NCBI RefSeq assembly: GCF_965363235.1
Contig: NC_134846.1
Span: 59,757,121-59,821,120, forward strand
Direction of reading: 5' to 3'
DNA: 64,000 nt
Origin: Mytilus galloprovincialis
Taxonomy: Eukaryota > Mollusca > Bivalvia > Mytilida > Mytilidae
Below the pieces are notes generated by a model. The model was given only the letters and a program-made list of their open reading frames with translations. It searched no databases and had not been told where the DNA came from. This document shows, piece by piece, positions 1 through 40,706 of this stretch. Position numbers and translations under genes: made by a program. The number at the start of each line of letters is the position of its first letter. The stretch's first letter is position 1.

Positions 1-19569
<19,569 letters not shown>

Positions 19570-19629
19570 CTGTGAAGAAAAGGGATTGTTTACATAGTTG
19601 CTTCCCTTAGAAAAAAATAGTTGACATAC

Positions 19630-19720
19630 ATCGTACAAACGCTTGACGCGAAGGTGTTAGTTTAATGTAAAGCGTCTAATTGATCTGTTCACGTGACATA
19701 GTTTTTCCAGCGGTAAGTTT
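19630..19720. promoter_or_regulatory. Candidate divergent promoter of RINT1 (left) and UBC9 (right)
   Basis: RINT1 starts to the left at 19569-19638 and UBC9 lies to the right, so this gap would hold both promoters if UBC9 begins here. It has more CpG than its surroundings and contains the palindromic E-box TCACGTGA at 19689-19696, a site class bound by USF/TFE3-type factors. A strong plus-strand splice donor, CCAGCG|GTAAGT, cuts at 19712/19713 and could end a noncoding first exon of UBC9, whose coding exon begins just after an acceptor. The donor-to-first-exon link is inference. Confidence 0.35.
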
Positions 19721-20205
19721 CGTGAAATGAGAAAGGATTTTTCTTTAAAACCATTTACTCTTTTGAATGACACATAAAACTGTAAAAGTACCCTCACATA
19801 TTTGTACGATTTTATATATACAACTGTTATCTTTGAATAGATTCTATTTTTTCGTTTTATCTTCGTTGAAACAAGAAAATCATGAATGGTTCTTTGCCTA
19901 TATAAATGGAAACGGGTTACAAAATTGTCCAAGTTATTCGTTCTAATCCGTGGAGTAACTATTACAATGACATGCTATTGAATAAAAAGCTGAATGATAA
20001 ACATTTGAATTACCACAACCCCTTCAGACTAAATCCCTTGTTCCTGGTTAAGGTCCCATCCTGCATCCCAGACTCAAATTGTTCAGTGATTGTAAATAAT
20101 TTTAACCCTATCAATTGGGTTTTATTGTAAATACTGTATATAACCAAAGGGGACTAGATTTGTAATGTGACCATAGGTAGGCCCACAGAGTTTAAGCTTA
20201 CTTTA

Positions 20206-20545
20206 AAATTGAGAATGGAAATGGGGAATGTGCCAAAGAGACAACAACCCGACCATAGAAAAAAAACAACAGCAGAAGGTCACCAACAGGTCTTCAATGT
20301 AGCGAGAAATTCCCGCACCCGGAGGCGTCCTTCAACTGGTCCCTAAACAAATATATACTAGTTCAGTGATAATGAACGCCATACTAACTTCCAAATTGTA
20401 CACAAGAAACTAAAATTAAAATAATACAGGACTAACAAAGGCCAGAGGCTCCTGACTTGGGACAGGCGCAAAAATGCGGCGGGGTTAAACATGTTTGTGA
20501 GATCTCAACCCTCCCCCAATACCTCTAGCCAATGTAGAAAAGTAA
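20206..20545 (+). mobile_element. Family F interspersed repeat, second full copy
   Basis: Matches 6222-6556 along its whole length with scattered substitutions (for example AATGCGGCGG against AATGCAGCGG). The sequence after 20545 (AACGCATAACAATACGCAC and on) is not shared with the first copy, so either the element is longer here or the first copy is truncated. Confidence 0.75.
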
Positions 20546-22952
20546 ACGCATAACAATACGCACATTAAAATTCAGTTCAAGAGAAGTCCGAGTCTGATGT
20601 CAGAAGATGTAACCAAAGAAAATAAACAAAATGACAATAATACATAAATAACAACAGACTACTAGCAGTTAACTGACATGCCAGCTCCAGACTTCAATTA
20701 AACTGACTGAAAGATTATGATTTCATCATATTAACATCAGGCACAATCCTTTAAACTGTTAGAAACAAAACTCAATTATAAGGAAGAAGATACTTATTAG
20801 ACTACTGACTAGTCTATTTTTATAGACCAAATAATTTACTACTCTGAGTTACTTAATCTTTTGACAAGATAACTAAGAAGTGACTAGTCTGTGACTTTTT
20901 CCCAAAATTGAAACTATAATTTGAAGTAAAATCATGCTTCCAATTTGCTGTTGGTAAAAAAATCAATTGTTTTCCAATAATTTTGTCATATAAAAAAGAA
21001 ATTACTGTTACAATGTAGTTTAATTTTTAACCAAAGTTTCATCCAAAGAAATGGAATCATGAGACATTAATTTTTTGCACACAGCACCAGTGACCTAGAC
21101 TGCTATCCCTGCTCTGGGGTGAATCCAGCCATTTTAAACATTTCATTGTTGTAAAAACATCTTAAGGGCACCTGTCACCCACACTGGTAGAGATATAAAA
21201 GGCTGATTATTGTTATATAAACAAATTTTGTGTTATAATCTTAATAGTTAAGGATGTAAATGTAATTATGCTTAAATTGTATAAACACATATTAGTAATT
21301 GACAAAACTTGTCAAGGCCATTTTTGCTGAAAAGTAAAGTTTTACAAAATCATAAACAGTTTGACTTAGCTTTAACATTTGTGATTAAAGGGAGTACTGA
21401 CTGGTACCTTTCCAAAACTGCATCCCTGTTTTTGAATATGTTTTTGAAGGAATCTATATAGATTTCCAATGCAACATGTCCAAAAATAAAAGGAAAGCAA
21501 TTTTGTGAATGATGATAATTAAAGCCATTGCTTTTCTTCATTCAAGTTGTATTATTTGGCAGCTAATGAGTTATATTTTACTAATTGATCATGATATAAA
21601 ACATTATCCAAAACTTTAGAAAAAGTAATGTTTATACTTAAAAGAGGTTTATAAAGAAGATTTAAAATCCATTTTGGAGTTTCTAAGTATTTAATCTTTT
21701 AAGACTTTGTTGGAGTAATAAAAGTCAGACTCTAGTGCTAATATAAGTATCTCATACCTTTACTTTTTAAATTAGAGACACATGTTAGGGTTCCTGTTGA
21801 TGGTGGTTGATATTTGAAGAGAAAAAAGATAAGAGTTTGCTTTACATGTACTATTTTAATATATGGTTATAAAGAAACAAAAAGGGCATTTTCTTTGAAT
21901 TTAAACTTTCATTTTTTTTGTTGAATAGAAATTTTTATAAAAAAAAAATTGTACAGATAAATAACGATAATATTTATTTAAAACTATTCCATTTCTTCAA
22001 TAATTTAAAACTACAAATAGAATAACTTTTAACCTAATGGACTACACATAATAATTTCAAAGGAGAAATAAACAAATATACTAAATTGTTTTAACAGTAG
22101 AAGGAGGAATAAAAATAAAATAAAATAAAGAAATACAAAAGGAGTGAAACTGGGGAACTATTTATAGAGACTGAATGACATTCTTTGGCTTTATATTGAT
22201 TAAAACCTTGTGGTTAAAAAAAATACAATTTGTTTTATGTTTGGTGTTGCATATAAGTTATTTATTAATGACTACCTGTATGCGGTTTGTTAGAATACAT
22301 TTCTCAAAATTAAGGTTTAGGGCTTTTCGAGTGTTTACAATTTGATCACCTGTTTAAAGTATACAAATTTCTAAAACAGTGCCCTCAAAATGGAACATCC
22401 TGTGGTTGGCTTCTATTTTGCATGTTGTAATGTTTTCTTTCATAAATGACTTGAAACACAAATTTGCTCAAACTAATGGTAGTCTAGATATAGTTATATT
22501 TAGGGTCTATAGATGTTTTCTACATGTACAATGTATTATGTTTATGAGGAATCATTCACACATCTTTATATTATAATTCTCCGATCTTTCAAACCAAACA
22601 GGCAATTATGTTCAGGTGCATTTCTTTTAGTAGAAAATCTACTTGTTTATTTATGTCTTCTTTTGATGAGTGAACAAACTTATTACTGTGACTTGAACGA
22701 ATAGCAATTTGTTTTATCAAATCAAACTTCAACTTGTTAGAAATTTTTACCAACTGCTAATGGAAAATACAGTTGTTGAGTGGCCAAAGAACAAAGCTGC
22801 CAAATTCAACCGAAAAGACTAAAGAAAATTTGTTCTCTGTTGACCATTCAAATTCATGATTTACCTACATCCACAACATGAAGGAAAATTTGTAATTTAT
22901 GTAACCAATTTTAATATTTATTAATGAATATGTATGTATTTTACTTTTGCAG
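20546..22952. other. AT-rich stretch before UBC9 coding exon 1
   Basis: If UBC9 starts near 19710 this is its first intron. No exon, RNA gene or well-bounded element was seen. Short open frames here lack codon bias or recognisable domains. Confidence 0.4.
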
Positions 22953-22965
22953 TTGAACTTATAAG

Positions 22966-30668
<7,703 letters not shown>

Positions 30669-31092
30669 AACTTTTTAGTCTTGTGTAAATTGTTTGTACA
30701 TATTGTAAACTTATTTTGTATAACAAACCTCCATCATTTATTAAGAAAATGTGACTTTTACTCATAAAAAATTAGTAGAACTTGAACGTTAAATTTTCAA
30801 ATTATTTCGTCTTTTAGAATTTAACTGTTATATAAACATGTTGTGAAAGGTTGAAAAAGAAAAAAAAAGTATATTGCTTCTGAAGCTATGGATATTTAAA
30901 TATTCTATTAAGGAAAGACGACATAATATCTTAAATCAAAAATGATATACATGACACATGAACTCTGGAGAGTTCAATTAATTCTTACATCATAGAATCT
31001 CTTTGTCAAGTCATCATGTTAAATGTTGTTATAGCTGATTAAATTTCATGATGTATTTGTGTTTCTTATTCATGACTTGGAGATGGAAATTT

Positions 31093-31385
31093 AAATGGTC
31101 CAAGGACACAGTTATCGTCCTTTTGTTTTCGTTGTCTACGAATATAGTCCCTAGTGTAAACAGTGAATAACTTGCAAGTTTTATTTGATACACTTTCCCA
31201 ATTTATTTCTTGATATTAAATGCATTAAATATTAAGTAGGGGGATTTAATTACATGTTAAAAAAAATTTGGGTGCTGAATCTTTATGTAAAGTAGTGATT
31301 TGGTCCAGTTCAAAAAGGTCAAATTTTATCACGTCTGAAGCTGTCAAACTGAATTTTACACCCCCTTAACACACAATTGTCAATA
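31093..31385 (+). repeat. Dispersed repeat shared (inverted) with 50683-50965, in the UBC9 3' flank
   Basis: Shares TTTTCGTTGTC.AC.AATATAG, AGTCCCTAGTGT, AGTAGTGATTTGGTCCAG and AAAAAGGT.AAA with the reverse complement of 50683-50965. It begins about 425 bases after the UBC9 stop codon and so may lie in its 3' UTR. Origin unknown. Confidence 0.6.
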
Positions 31386-31490
31386 TTTTGAGTTTATAGA
31401 GCTGGTAGAAGTTTCTATAATTTTGATATTATTTGTCTTACTGGTAGTACACTACACTGTAAAAATCTTTTTGAGAAAGAGCAGGTGCGA

Positions 31491-34400
31491 TTTTTATACG
31501 ACCGCAAAAATTTTAATTTTTCGTCGTATATTGCTATCACGTTGGCGGCGTCGGCGTCGTCGTCCCAATACTTTTAGTTTTCGCACTCTAACTTTAGTAA
31601 AAGTGAATAGAAATCTATGAAATTTTAACATAAGGTTTATGACCACAAAAAGAAGGTTGGGATTGATTTTGGGAGTTTTGATCCCAACATTTTAGGAATT
31701 AGGGGCCAAAAAGGGCCCAAATAAGCATTTTCTTGGTTTTCGCACAATAACTTAAGTTTAAGTAAATAGAAATCTATGAAATTTTGACACAAGGTTTATG
31801 ACCACAAAAGGAAGGTTGGGATTGATTTTGGGAGTTTTGGTTCTAACAGTTTAGGAATTAGGGGCCAAAAAAGGGCCCAAATAAGCATTATTCTTGGTTT
31901 TCGAACAATAACTTTAGTTTAAGTTAATAGAAATCTATGAAATTTAAAACACAAGGTTTATGACCACAAAAGGAAGGTTGGTATTGATTTTGGGAGTTGA
32001 GGTCTGAACAGTTTAGGAATTAGGGGCCAAAAAGGGGCCCAAGTAAGCATTATTCTTGGTTTTCGCACCATAACTTTAGTTTAAGTAAATAGAAATCTAT
32101 GAAATTTAAACACAAGGTTTATGACCACTAAAGGAAGGTTGGGTTTGATTTTGGGAGTTTTGGTCCCAACAGTTTAGGAATAAGGGGCCCAAAGGGTCCA
32201 AAATTGAACTTAGTTTGATTTCATCAAAAATTGAATAATTGGGGTTCTTTGATATGCCGAATCTAACTGTGTATGTAGATTCTTAATTTTTAGTCCCGTT
32301 TTCAAATTGGTCTACATTAAAGTCCAAAGGGTCCAAAATTAAACTAAGTTTGATTTTAACAAAAATTGAATTCTTGAGCTTTTTTGATATGCTGAATCTA
32401 AACATGTACTTAGATTTTTGATTATGGGCCCAGTTTTCAAGTTGGTTCAAATCAGGATCCAAAATTATTATATTAAGTATTGTGCAATAGCAAGACATTT
32501 TCAATTGCACAGTATTCAGCAATAGCAAGAAATCTTCAATTGCACAGTATTGTGCAATAGCAAGAAATTTTCAATTGCAGTCTTGCGAAATAGCAAGAAA
32601 TCTTCAATTGCACAGTATTGTGCAATAGCAAATATTTTCAATTGCACAGTATTGCGCAATAGCAAGAAATATCTAATTGCACAATATTGTGCAATAGCAA
32701 GAAATTTTCAATTGATTGGAGTTATCTTTCTTTGTCCAGAATAGTAGTTGAATCAACTTAAATCATTGTTTTATACAATATACAATGTATATTCACTTTT
32801 ACTACCAACTGATAAATTAAAACAATCTTTACCATTCAGTGATAACAAGCACCTTTTGTTACATTTTAATATTTTATGATGTATTTAAATGAGTAGTTAT
32901 TGTTGCAAACTCCATTAGAAATTTGAATTGAGATCAGTTTTGGAAAAAGGGAAAGGGGGATGTGAAAAAAACTAGAGGCTCTAAAGAGCCTGTGTCGCTC
33001 ACCTTGGTCTATGTGCATATTAAACAAAGGACACAAATGGATTCATGACAAAATTGTATTTTGGTGATGGTGATGTGTTTGAAGTTCTTACTTTACTGAA
33101 CGATTTTGCTTCTTACAATTATATCTATAATGAACTTTGCCCATTAGTAACAGAGAACTATATTTGGTAAAAATTTACATAAATTTACCAAATTAATGAA
33201 AATTGTTAAAAATTGACTATAAAGGGCAATAACTCCTTAAGGGGTCAATTGACCATTTAGGTCATGTTGACTTATTTGTAGATCTTACTTTGCTGAACAT
33301 TATTGCTGTTTACAGTTTATCGCTATCTATAATAGTATTCAAGATAACCAAAAACGGCAAAATTTCTTTAAAAATTACCAATTGGAGGGCAGCAACCCAA
33401 CAACCAGTTGTCCAATTCATCTGAAAAATTCAGGGCAGATAGATATTGACTTGATTAACAATTTAACTTCTTGTCAGATTTGCTCTAGATGCTTTGGTTT
33501 CATAGTTATAAGCCAAAAACTGCATTTTACCCCTATGTTCTATTTTTAGCCGTGGCGGCCATCTTGGTTGAATGGCCAGGTCATCGGACACATTTTTCAA
33601 ACTAGATACCCCAAAGATGATTGTGGCCTAGTAGTTTCAGTGGAGATTTTGTAAAAGATTACTTGGATTTATGAAAAATGGTTAAAGATTGACTATAAAG
33701 GGCAATAACTCCTAAAGGGGTCAACTGACCATTTTGGTCATGTTGACTTATTTGTAGATCTTACTTTGCTGAACATTATTGCTGTTTACAATTTATCTCT
33801 ATCTATAATAATATTCAAGATAATAACCAAAAACAGCAAAATTTCCTCAAAATTACCAACTCAGGGGCAGCAACCCAACAACCAATTGACCGATTCATCT
33901 GAAAATTTCAGGGCAGATAGATCTTGACCTGATAAACATTTTTATCCCATGTCAGATTTCCTCAAAATGCTTTGGTTTTTGAGTTATAAGCCAAAAACTG
34001 CATTTTACCCCTATGTTCTATTTTTAGCGGTGGCGTCCATCTTGGTTGGTTGACCAGGTCACGCCACACATTTTTTAAACTAGATACCCCAAAGATGATT
34101 GTGGCCAAGTTTGGATTAATTTGGCCCAGTAGTTTCAGAGGAGAAGATTTTTGTAAAAGATTACTTTAATTAACGAAAAATGGTTAAAAATTGACTATAA
34201 AGGGCAATAACTCCTAAACGGGTCAACTGACCATTTTGGTAATGTTGACTTTTTTGTAGATCTTACTTTGCTGAACATTATTGCTGTTTACAGTTTATCT
34301 CTATCTATAATAATATTCAAGATAATAACCAAAAACAGCAAAATTTCCTCAAAATTACCAATTCAGGGGCAGCAACCCAACAACCGATTGTCCGATTCAT

Positions 34401-35557
34401 CTGAAAATTTCAGGGCAGATAGATCTTGACCTGATAAACATTTTTATCCCTGTCAGATTTCCTCAAAATGCTTTGGTTTTTGAGTTATAAGCCAAAAACT
34501 GCATTTTACCCCTTTGTTCTATTTTTAGCCGTGGCGGCCATCTTGGTAGGTTGACCAGGTCATGCCACACATTTTTTAAACTAGATACCCCAAAGATGAT
34601 TGTGGCCAAGTTTGGATTAATTTGGCCCAGTAGTTTCAGAGGAGAAGATTTTTGTAAAAGATTACTTTAATTAACGAAAAATGGTTAAAAATTGACTATA
34701 AAGGGCAATAACTCCTAAACGGGTCAACTGACCATTTTGGTAATGTTGACTTTTTTGTAGATCTTACTTTGCTGAACATTATTGCTGTTTACAGTTTATC
34801 TCTATCTATAATAATATTCAAGATAATAACCAAAAACAGCAAAATTTCCTCAAAATTACCAATTCAGGGGCAGCAACCCAACAACCGATTGTCCGATTCA
34901 TCTGAAAATTTCAGGGCAGATAGATCTTGACCTGATAAACATTTTTACCCCATGTCAGATTTGCTCTAAATGCTTTGGTTTTTGAGTTATAAGCCAAAAA
35001 CTGCATTTTACCCCTATGTTCTATTTTTAGCCGTGGCGGCCATCTTGGTTGGTTGACCGGGTCACGCCACACATTTTTTAAACTAGATACCCCAATGATG
35101 ATTGTGGCCAAGTTTGGTTTGATTTGGCCCAGTAGTTTCAGAGGAGAAGATTTTTGTAAAAGTTAACGACGACGGACGACGACGGACGACGACGACGGAC
35201 GCCGGACGCAAAGTGATGGGAATAGCTCACTTGGCCCTTCGGGTCAGGTGAGCTAAAAAATGGGGGGGGGGGGATTAAATTTTTCTCATTTCAGATTTCA
35301 TAAATAAAAAGAAAATTTCTTTTTTTTGAGAGGATTAATATTCAACAGCATAGTGAATTGCTCAAAGGAAAAAAAAGTATTTTAAGTTCATTAGACCACA
35401 TTCATTCTGTGTCAGAAACCTATGCTGTGTCAACTATTTAATCACAATCCAAATTTAGAGCTGAATCCAGCTTGAATGTTGTGTCCATACTTGCCCCAAC
35501 TGTTCAGGGTTCAACCTCTGCGGTCGTATAAAGCTGCGCCCTGCAGAGCATCTGGTT
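31491..35557 (+). mobile_element. Family B element, copy 2, interrupted by a family C element
   Basis: Starts TTTTTATACGACCGCAAAAA and ends CGGTCGTATAAAGCTGCGCC then GCATCTGG. It has four ~160-bp units (near 31579, 31737, 31899, 32061) and the CAATAGCAAG minisatellite at 32477-32715. At about 32970 it is broken in the phrase GATGTGAAAAAA by a family C element, and resumes at 35258 with TGGGGGGG. Copy 3 (44872-46522) shows the unbroken phrase. Confidence 0.8.
32971..35257 (-). mobile_element. Family C element, copy 2, nested in family B
   Basis: Read on plus it starts ACTAGAGGCTCTAAAGAGCC and ends GGGTCAGGTGAGCTAAAA, so it lies inverted relative to 23477-27168. It holds four tandem units of about 500 bp. 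The last two, from 34171 and 34672, are offset by 501 bp and look nearly identical. GACGACGGACGACGACGG-type triplet repeats at 35163-35207 close the inner array. Confidence 0.75.
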
Positions 35558-35789
35558 TTAATTTGAATTTATTGTCTAAAAAAATGCACTACGAAATAAC
35601 TGTGTTCTCATGCCAAATGATTCAAGAATCTCTTTCAAAATTATATTTTATCAGTTAGTCATGCCAACTCAAGACCTCAGTTAAACTGATTGAAAGATTA
35701 TTACTTCAACCTATGAAAATCAAGCACAATCCCTCCTGTTAGGGGTTTAGTATCAAACCATCATAAAATATAGAAGAACATAACCTGTA

Positions 35790-36410
35790 TGTTTTGTGAC
35801 TTTTGACCTTCTTTTCTTAGGTTTGTCCATTAATTGGATATACATTTGTATAAGCAGTAGATCCACCATATTTGGTATATGGAATGATTGCATGGTGTGC
35901 ATGTCGTTCAGGCAGGGTTCATCTGACCATGACTTCATTTTTATGGTTCATAAGTCCATGTTTAACTTTGCAATAAGGTCAGATTTTTAGATTTTATAAG
36001 CAATACTCTAACCTTTATTTGGAATATAGTGTGATTGTAAGGTGTAAGTGTCTGTCTGGCAGGGTTCATCTGACCTACACCTGATTTTCATGGATCATTG
36101 ATAATGTTCAGTTTATGTGATACTAGTAGTAAAACTTTCAACAAACATTCATCTATGACAAGAAGCAAGTTCAGCTGACAGGGTTAGTTGAAAATATAGA
36201 AGGGTTCATTTTAATATCATATTAACTTGTTCTTTTCCTGAATTTGCATTTAATTTGTTTCTGGACATTGAACCGCCTTCCATGATCATCATATTTCAAC
36301 AAAAGATTATAACAAATGGCTTCGTTGGTCCAGTTATGTTTTTCTGCAATTATCCATGATAGGTCAACAATATTAGGTACCAGTATGTGGGTTGTTTTTG
36401 AGATTTTCCT
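35790..36410 (+). repeat. Degenerate units of the 'atttggtatatggaatgattg' repeat
   Basis: Three to four diverged units, with ATCCACCATATTTGGTATAT, GGAATGATTGCATGGTG, CAGGGTTCATCTGACC and CATTTTTATGGTTCATAAGT. The same family occurs at 280-800. Confidence 0.5.
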
Positions 36411-36419
36411 TCTACACAA

Positions 36420-37200
36420 TATTATAGCCTTAACCTCAATTTAATTGTCGGTTAAGATTTTGGGATAAAATGTGAAGCTTAGAACTATTAATGTATAAAG
36501 GGTTTTATAGATATTTTGTCTGTGAATAAATTATTTGTTCATGATCGTAATCATGTACACAATAACAGATTTCAATTGACCAGTTAGTTTAACAATATTG
36601 CCCTTTAAAATACTATAGATTCCAGTTATTCACATAGCCATTATTATAGCAAGTGAATCGTGTGTCAATTCTTTGATTCCCAGAATGTGAAAAAGAAAGT
36701 GAATGTTTCATCATAGCCTATTTTTCTTTTGGAAGGAAATCTTGTGAGTAAAAAAAAAGGATGCTCTAAAAAGCCTTTGCTTCTCGCCTGGTTTTATGCA
36801 TTTTACTAAAAATTGCCTCTCTCCTACATTAAAGATTAGAATATAATTCATGAATACTCTAGTTCAGGGAAACAATGTGCATGTGCAAGATCGATCGTGA
36901 ATTTGCGTTATCGACTAATTAGATACGAGATTTGATAAACTGGGGGCATTATCAGTTTATTGATTTATCAGATCGGCATCGTTATTACTGTAGTCAGATT
37001 AATGCATACTTTATTTTCACATGCTATGGCAAACGAAAATATATACAACATATGACAAACAAAAGGCAGCAGAGAACAGACGTTACAGAGTATACAATAA
37101 TATTATGACATTATATGTGATTTAATTTTCCAAGTGGCTGCATTTCAATAAATGCATAGTTTTACCAAGGAATTGTATATTTAAATATACAATTTCTTGT
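36420..37200. other. Intergenic, nothing recognised
   Basis: AT-rich sequence with no exon-like stretch, tandem array or inverted ends seen. Confidence 0.4.
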
Positions 37201-37227
37201 TTTTACTGTCAGAGATTTAGAATAAAT

Positions 37228-37560
37228 TATCTAACTTGTGCCGATTTGGCCAAGAATAGTAGAATAAATATAAAATTCTATACGCACAGATCTATACGTT
37301 GGACATGATAAAACAAAATGATATTCGTTCTCCAAAACATTCATATTGCAACATATACAAATTCTATTTTCTCTTTGAGTATTCAGATAACGACCAACTT
37401 CAACATTTAATCTAAGTGTGCTGCTATGCAATTTTGTTAATATAGATACATTACAATGAAAATCTAAGTATCTTTCAAAACCAAACACTACATTATATCG
37501 TTTATAAATACAAAGTTTGTTACATTCTTCTAAAGCTGAAGATTCCACTGACATATTAAA
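37228..37560 (-). mobile_element. 3' fragment of a LINE (non-LTR retrotransposon) ORF2
   Basis: On the minus strand a 107-codon frame includes KLHSSTLRLNVEVGRYLNTQ, then RICICCNMNVLENEYHFVLS CPTYRS (C-x2-C, H-x4-C). This pattern is typical of the region after the reverse transcriptase domain in animal LINEs, where transcripts often end. No RT motif lies next to it, so this is a 5'-truncated copy. A tail is not clear. Confidence 0.6.
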
Positions 37561-38159
37561 ACAGACTATTTTGACCGTTATGTTAATTAATCTTAATTAC
37601 AAAAGAAACGGTTTGATATATGTCACCTGACTTTGAGTGTTACCTTCACGCAAAAATGGACAGATTCATGCTGTGATGTTCACTTAGCAGATCGTCTGTA
37701 TATTCAAGAAGGTACGGGTGCTATTACCATATTTGAGGAACTGATCTGAGGTCATAAAAATAAAAGTCAATCAACACCTTTGCCATATGGTATCATAAAG
37801 TTTTACCTTAAACTATTAATCTCACCAGGCGACAGTTAGAGACAATTAATATACCCTTAATAATCGTAATCATGTTCTGACAGTTAGGTACCATTAAAAT
37901 ATATGTTCAAAATGCTACTCCCTGATTGCATGCGTGTATTTACATATTTTTTTTTGTGCTTAATTCAAATGCATTGGATAGTGACAATTTTTGAAAGGAG
38001 GGGGATCTGGGTCTTTCAGCATTTTATTATGATATATTGTGAAGCATACATAATATTGTGTACAGAATATCTAGTTAATTTCAATGAGATTTATTAAGAT
38101 CTTAAACAGAAAAAAAAATCTTTATATTTTTTTGCTGTATCTTTAAAAAGTAAATTTTC

Positions 38160-38191
<32 letters not shown>

Positions 38192-39659
38192 GACTCATAT
38201 ATAGTTTGGCATTTGATTACATACTTTTAATTAACAGTTCTGTCATATATTTATTTTTGTGTCAGAAAATTCACGTTAGTAGGTAGACAATGATACTAAA
38301 TGCGATTTTTTTTTGTTATACTACAATTACTATAGAAAAAAGACCACCCCCCCCCCCCTTAAGACAAAAAGAAAACAACTATTGCCTTGTCGAAAGCAAG
38401 AAGGTCTTTAAGATTTATGAGTGAAATAGCTGCCTACTTGGATCTTTTGACATACGTCCTTCTTTTTGACAAGTTTCGCATAAGCAATACTTAGCGATGC
38501 TAGGTTCCGTCGTCAGCATTCATGCCGACTAATTCAGCATTTAGGTTCAGTCTGTGGTTAAAGTTTTGTTTTACATCAAAATCGTTGCCAAACATAATGG
38601 AATTTTGGGAAATTGGGAGCTTCTTTATGTCCAAAATACAGTATCCAGGGCAAAATTTTGCAAATATTTATTTTCATTTTTCCGTCTTGTACTACTAGAT
38701 GGACTTCGTTTTTCCTGAACAGTTTTTTAACCGTTTTGTTTAATCGTCCAGTTGCAATTTAAATGCATATCCATGCAGGTCAAGATCATGATAATGATAT
38801 ATGAATGTTGAAACTATTTTGTTTTACATTGCACTGGACTTTCACTCAATGTTGTTCAAAATGCAACAGTCAGAGTAAAGACATTGTATATATCTTATAA
38901 GTAAGTGCGGCTTTTTTGCTAAGATTTTAATTCCATATGACGATCTGTAGCTGTTTGATTTTAAGGGATTTATTTTATTATTGTTTGAACAAGGAACGTA
39001 TATATACTGTATACCAAGGTTTAACGGTCAGATTATTTATACAATATTGAAAACATAACATTTATGAAGCCATGATGTTTATTTTTTATTGAATACATCG
39101 CATAATGTCATTCATTACGACTATGTGTTATGACCAGCAACAACTTTTCAAAAAGCTCCGTCTTACATGACAATCATATGGTTTAGGTTGTTTATCTATA
39201 TTCTCCCGAAAAAAAGCTAAAGAGAATAAATTATGAAGGGTCACCATTGTATGATATACTGTTTTGGCAATTAATGCCATTACGCCAGCATGTTTCTGGA
39301 AATTATTCTCAATCGCAAAAAATTATTTTTCTGCACATAAACTTCTTCAAAGTTCTTAACAGCATCCAGGGACTTGAAGGACCTCATTCCTTCTTTATCA
39401 AACATTTCGTTTTGGCTATTTGCAAGCAGTAATTTCAAATTTCTTTTCCAATTTTCTCCCGTAATTTTTAAAGACTATATGTCCCGAAATTTTTCAAAAT
39501 ATTATTTATTTTACTTTATTACACATAAACATTAACAAACAAATCAAAGAGCTGATAGCTCTGAGGTGGAAGAAGGTGAATAAAAGGTAACCTGAATTAC
39601 CACAAAAGCAGCCCCACTAACCCAGGCTGATTTGTTCCATTATCGTTATGATATATATT
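37561..39659. other. Intergenic with an (AT)n microsatellite
   Basis: A pure AT dinucleotide run of about 28 bp lies at 38164-38191, and a short poly-C run near 38346. Nothing else was recognised. Confidence 0.45.
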
Positions 39660-39932
39660 TTTTTTCTTCAAACAAGAAAAGGTCATAAGTACATGGATTT
39701 CCCATCCGTACAATCATTTTCTATGTTCAGTGGACTGTGAAAATTAGGTAAAATCTTTAAATTGGCAGTAAAATTAAGAAGATCATATCATAAGGACCAC
39801 ATGTGCACTAAGTTTCAAGTTGATTGGATTTCGACTTCATCAAAAACTACCTCGACCATAAACGTTATAACCAGAAGTAGGACGAACGGACAGACCAGAA
39901 AACATAATGCCCATAAATGGAGCATAAAACTA
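39660..39932 (-). mobile_element. Family A ('tatgcccc') element, minus copy
   Basis: Contains TTCTATGTTCAGTGGACTGT, AAGTTTCAAGTTGATTGGAT, TTCGACTTCATCAAAAACTA and CAGACCAGAAAACATAATGC. The end GGAGCATAAAA replaces the usual GGGGCATAAAA. Non-coding. Confidence 0.65.
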
Positions 39933-40706
39933 GTAAGGCTTGTTACATACCCGCCAACTTTTGAAAGTTCCCATAGGGGTTTTTAGTGCACAACAATTTT
40001 AAGGTTACAATTTTAAGCGAAGTATTTTGTACGATCTGGATTGTCTAGAAAAAGTGTCATATTTGTATGATGAACTTACATGCCTTTTTCTTAAGTCTGT
40101 TTGCATGATTCTAGTTATTAAATCGGTAGAAGAGATGAAGCTAGCAGATCAGGGTTTATTTTCTTGCGTAAGAATATTAGATGCTTGTTGAAATTTCCAA
40201 TTTTGAATTATGCACACAAAGATGGACCTTTAACAGGTTGGGAACAACACTCCAAATGAGGGGTAACCTTATTGGAAGAACGAACATTACAACCCACTGT
40301 AAAAAATGAGCACATTTTTATTCATATTATTTGATGAAACTTTCCCCCAAGAACTAAGCATCTATTAAGTACTAAATGGTCAAAATATGTCAAAAGAATA
40401 TTCTGTTGTTTTTAAACTTATATCTTCTTTATTAATTTGACCCCTCATTTAGAAAAGTTGTTCCAAATATAAGAATTTTCCCACTTTTGAGTTTAATAAA
40501 AATCTTTAAAATGTTCTTTCTTTTATTTCAACAGTAAAATGACCCCTTGTTTTAGGAACAGTCCCTTATTTAAGGGACACCACTCATAATTGGGGGGGGG
40601 GGGGGGGGTCCCAACCTGAATACAAAAATAAAATATGTTACAACCAGTATTATGTCAATAAATTAGTGAAAAAAATACAATTTACTATCTTTATTATGTT
40701 TATGGT

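Noticed and set aside
35476-35990. Short overlapping frames on both strands
   Set aside because: They lie in the end of a family B element and in degenerate dispersed repeats.
38164-38191. (AT)n run as a regulatory or origin-like site
   Set aside because: A plain dinucleotide microsatellite; nothing near it supports a function.
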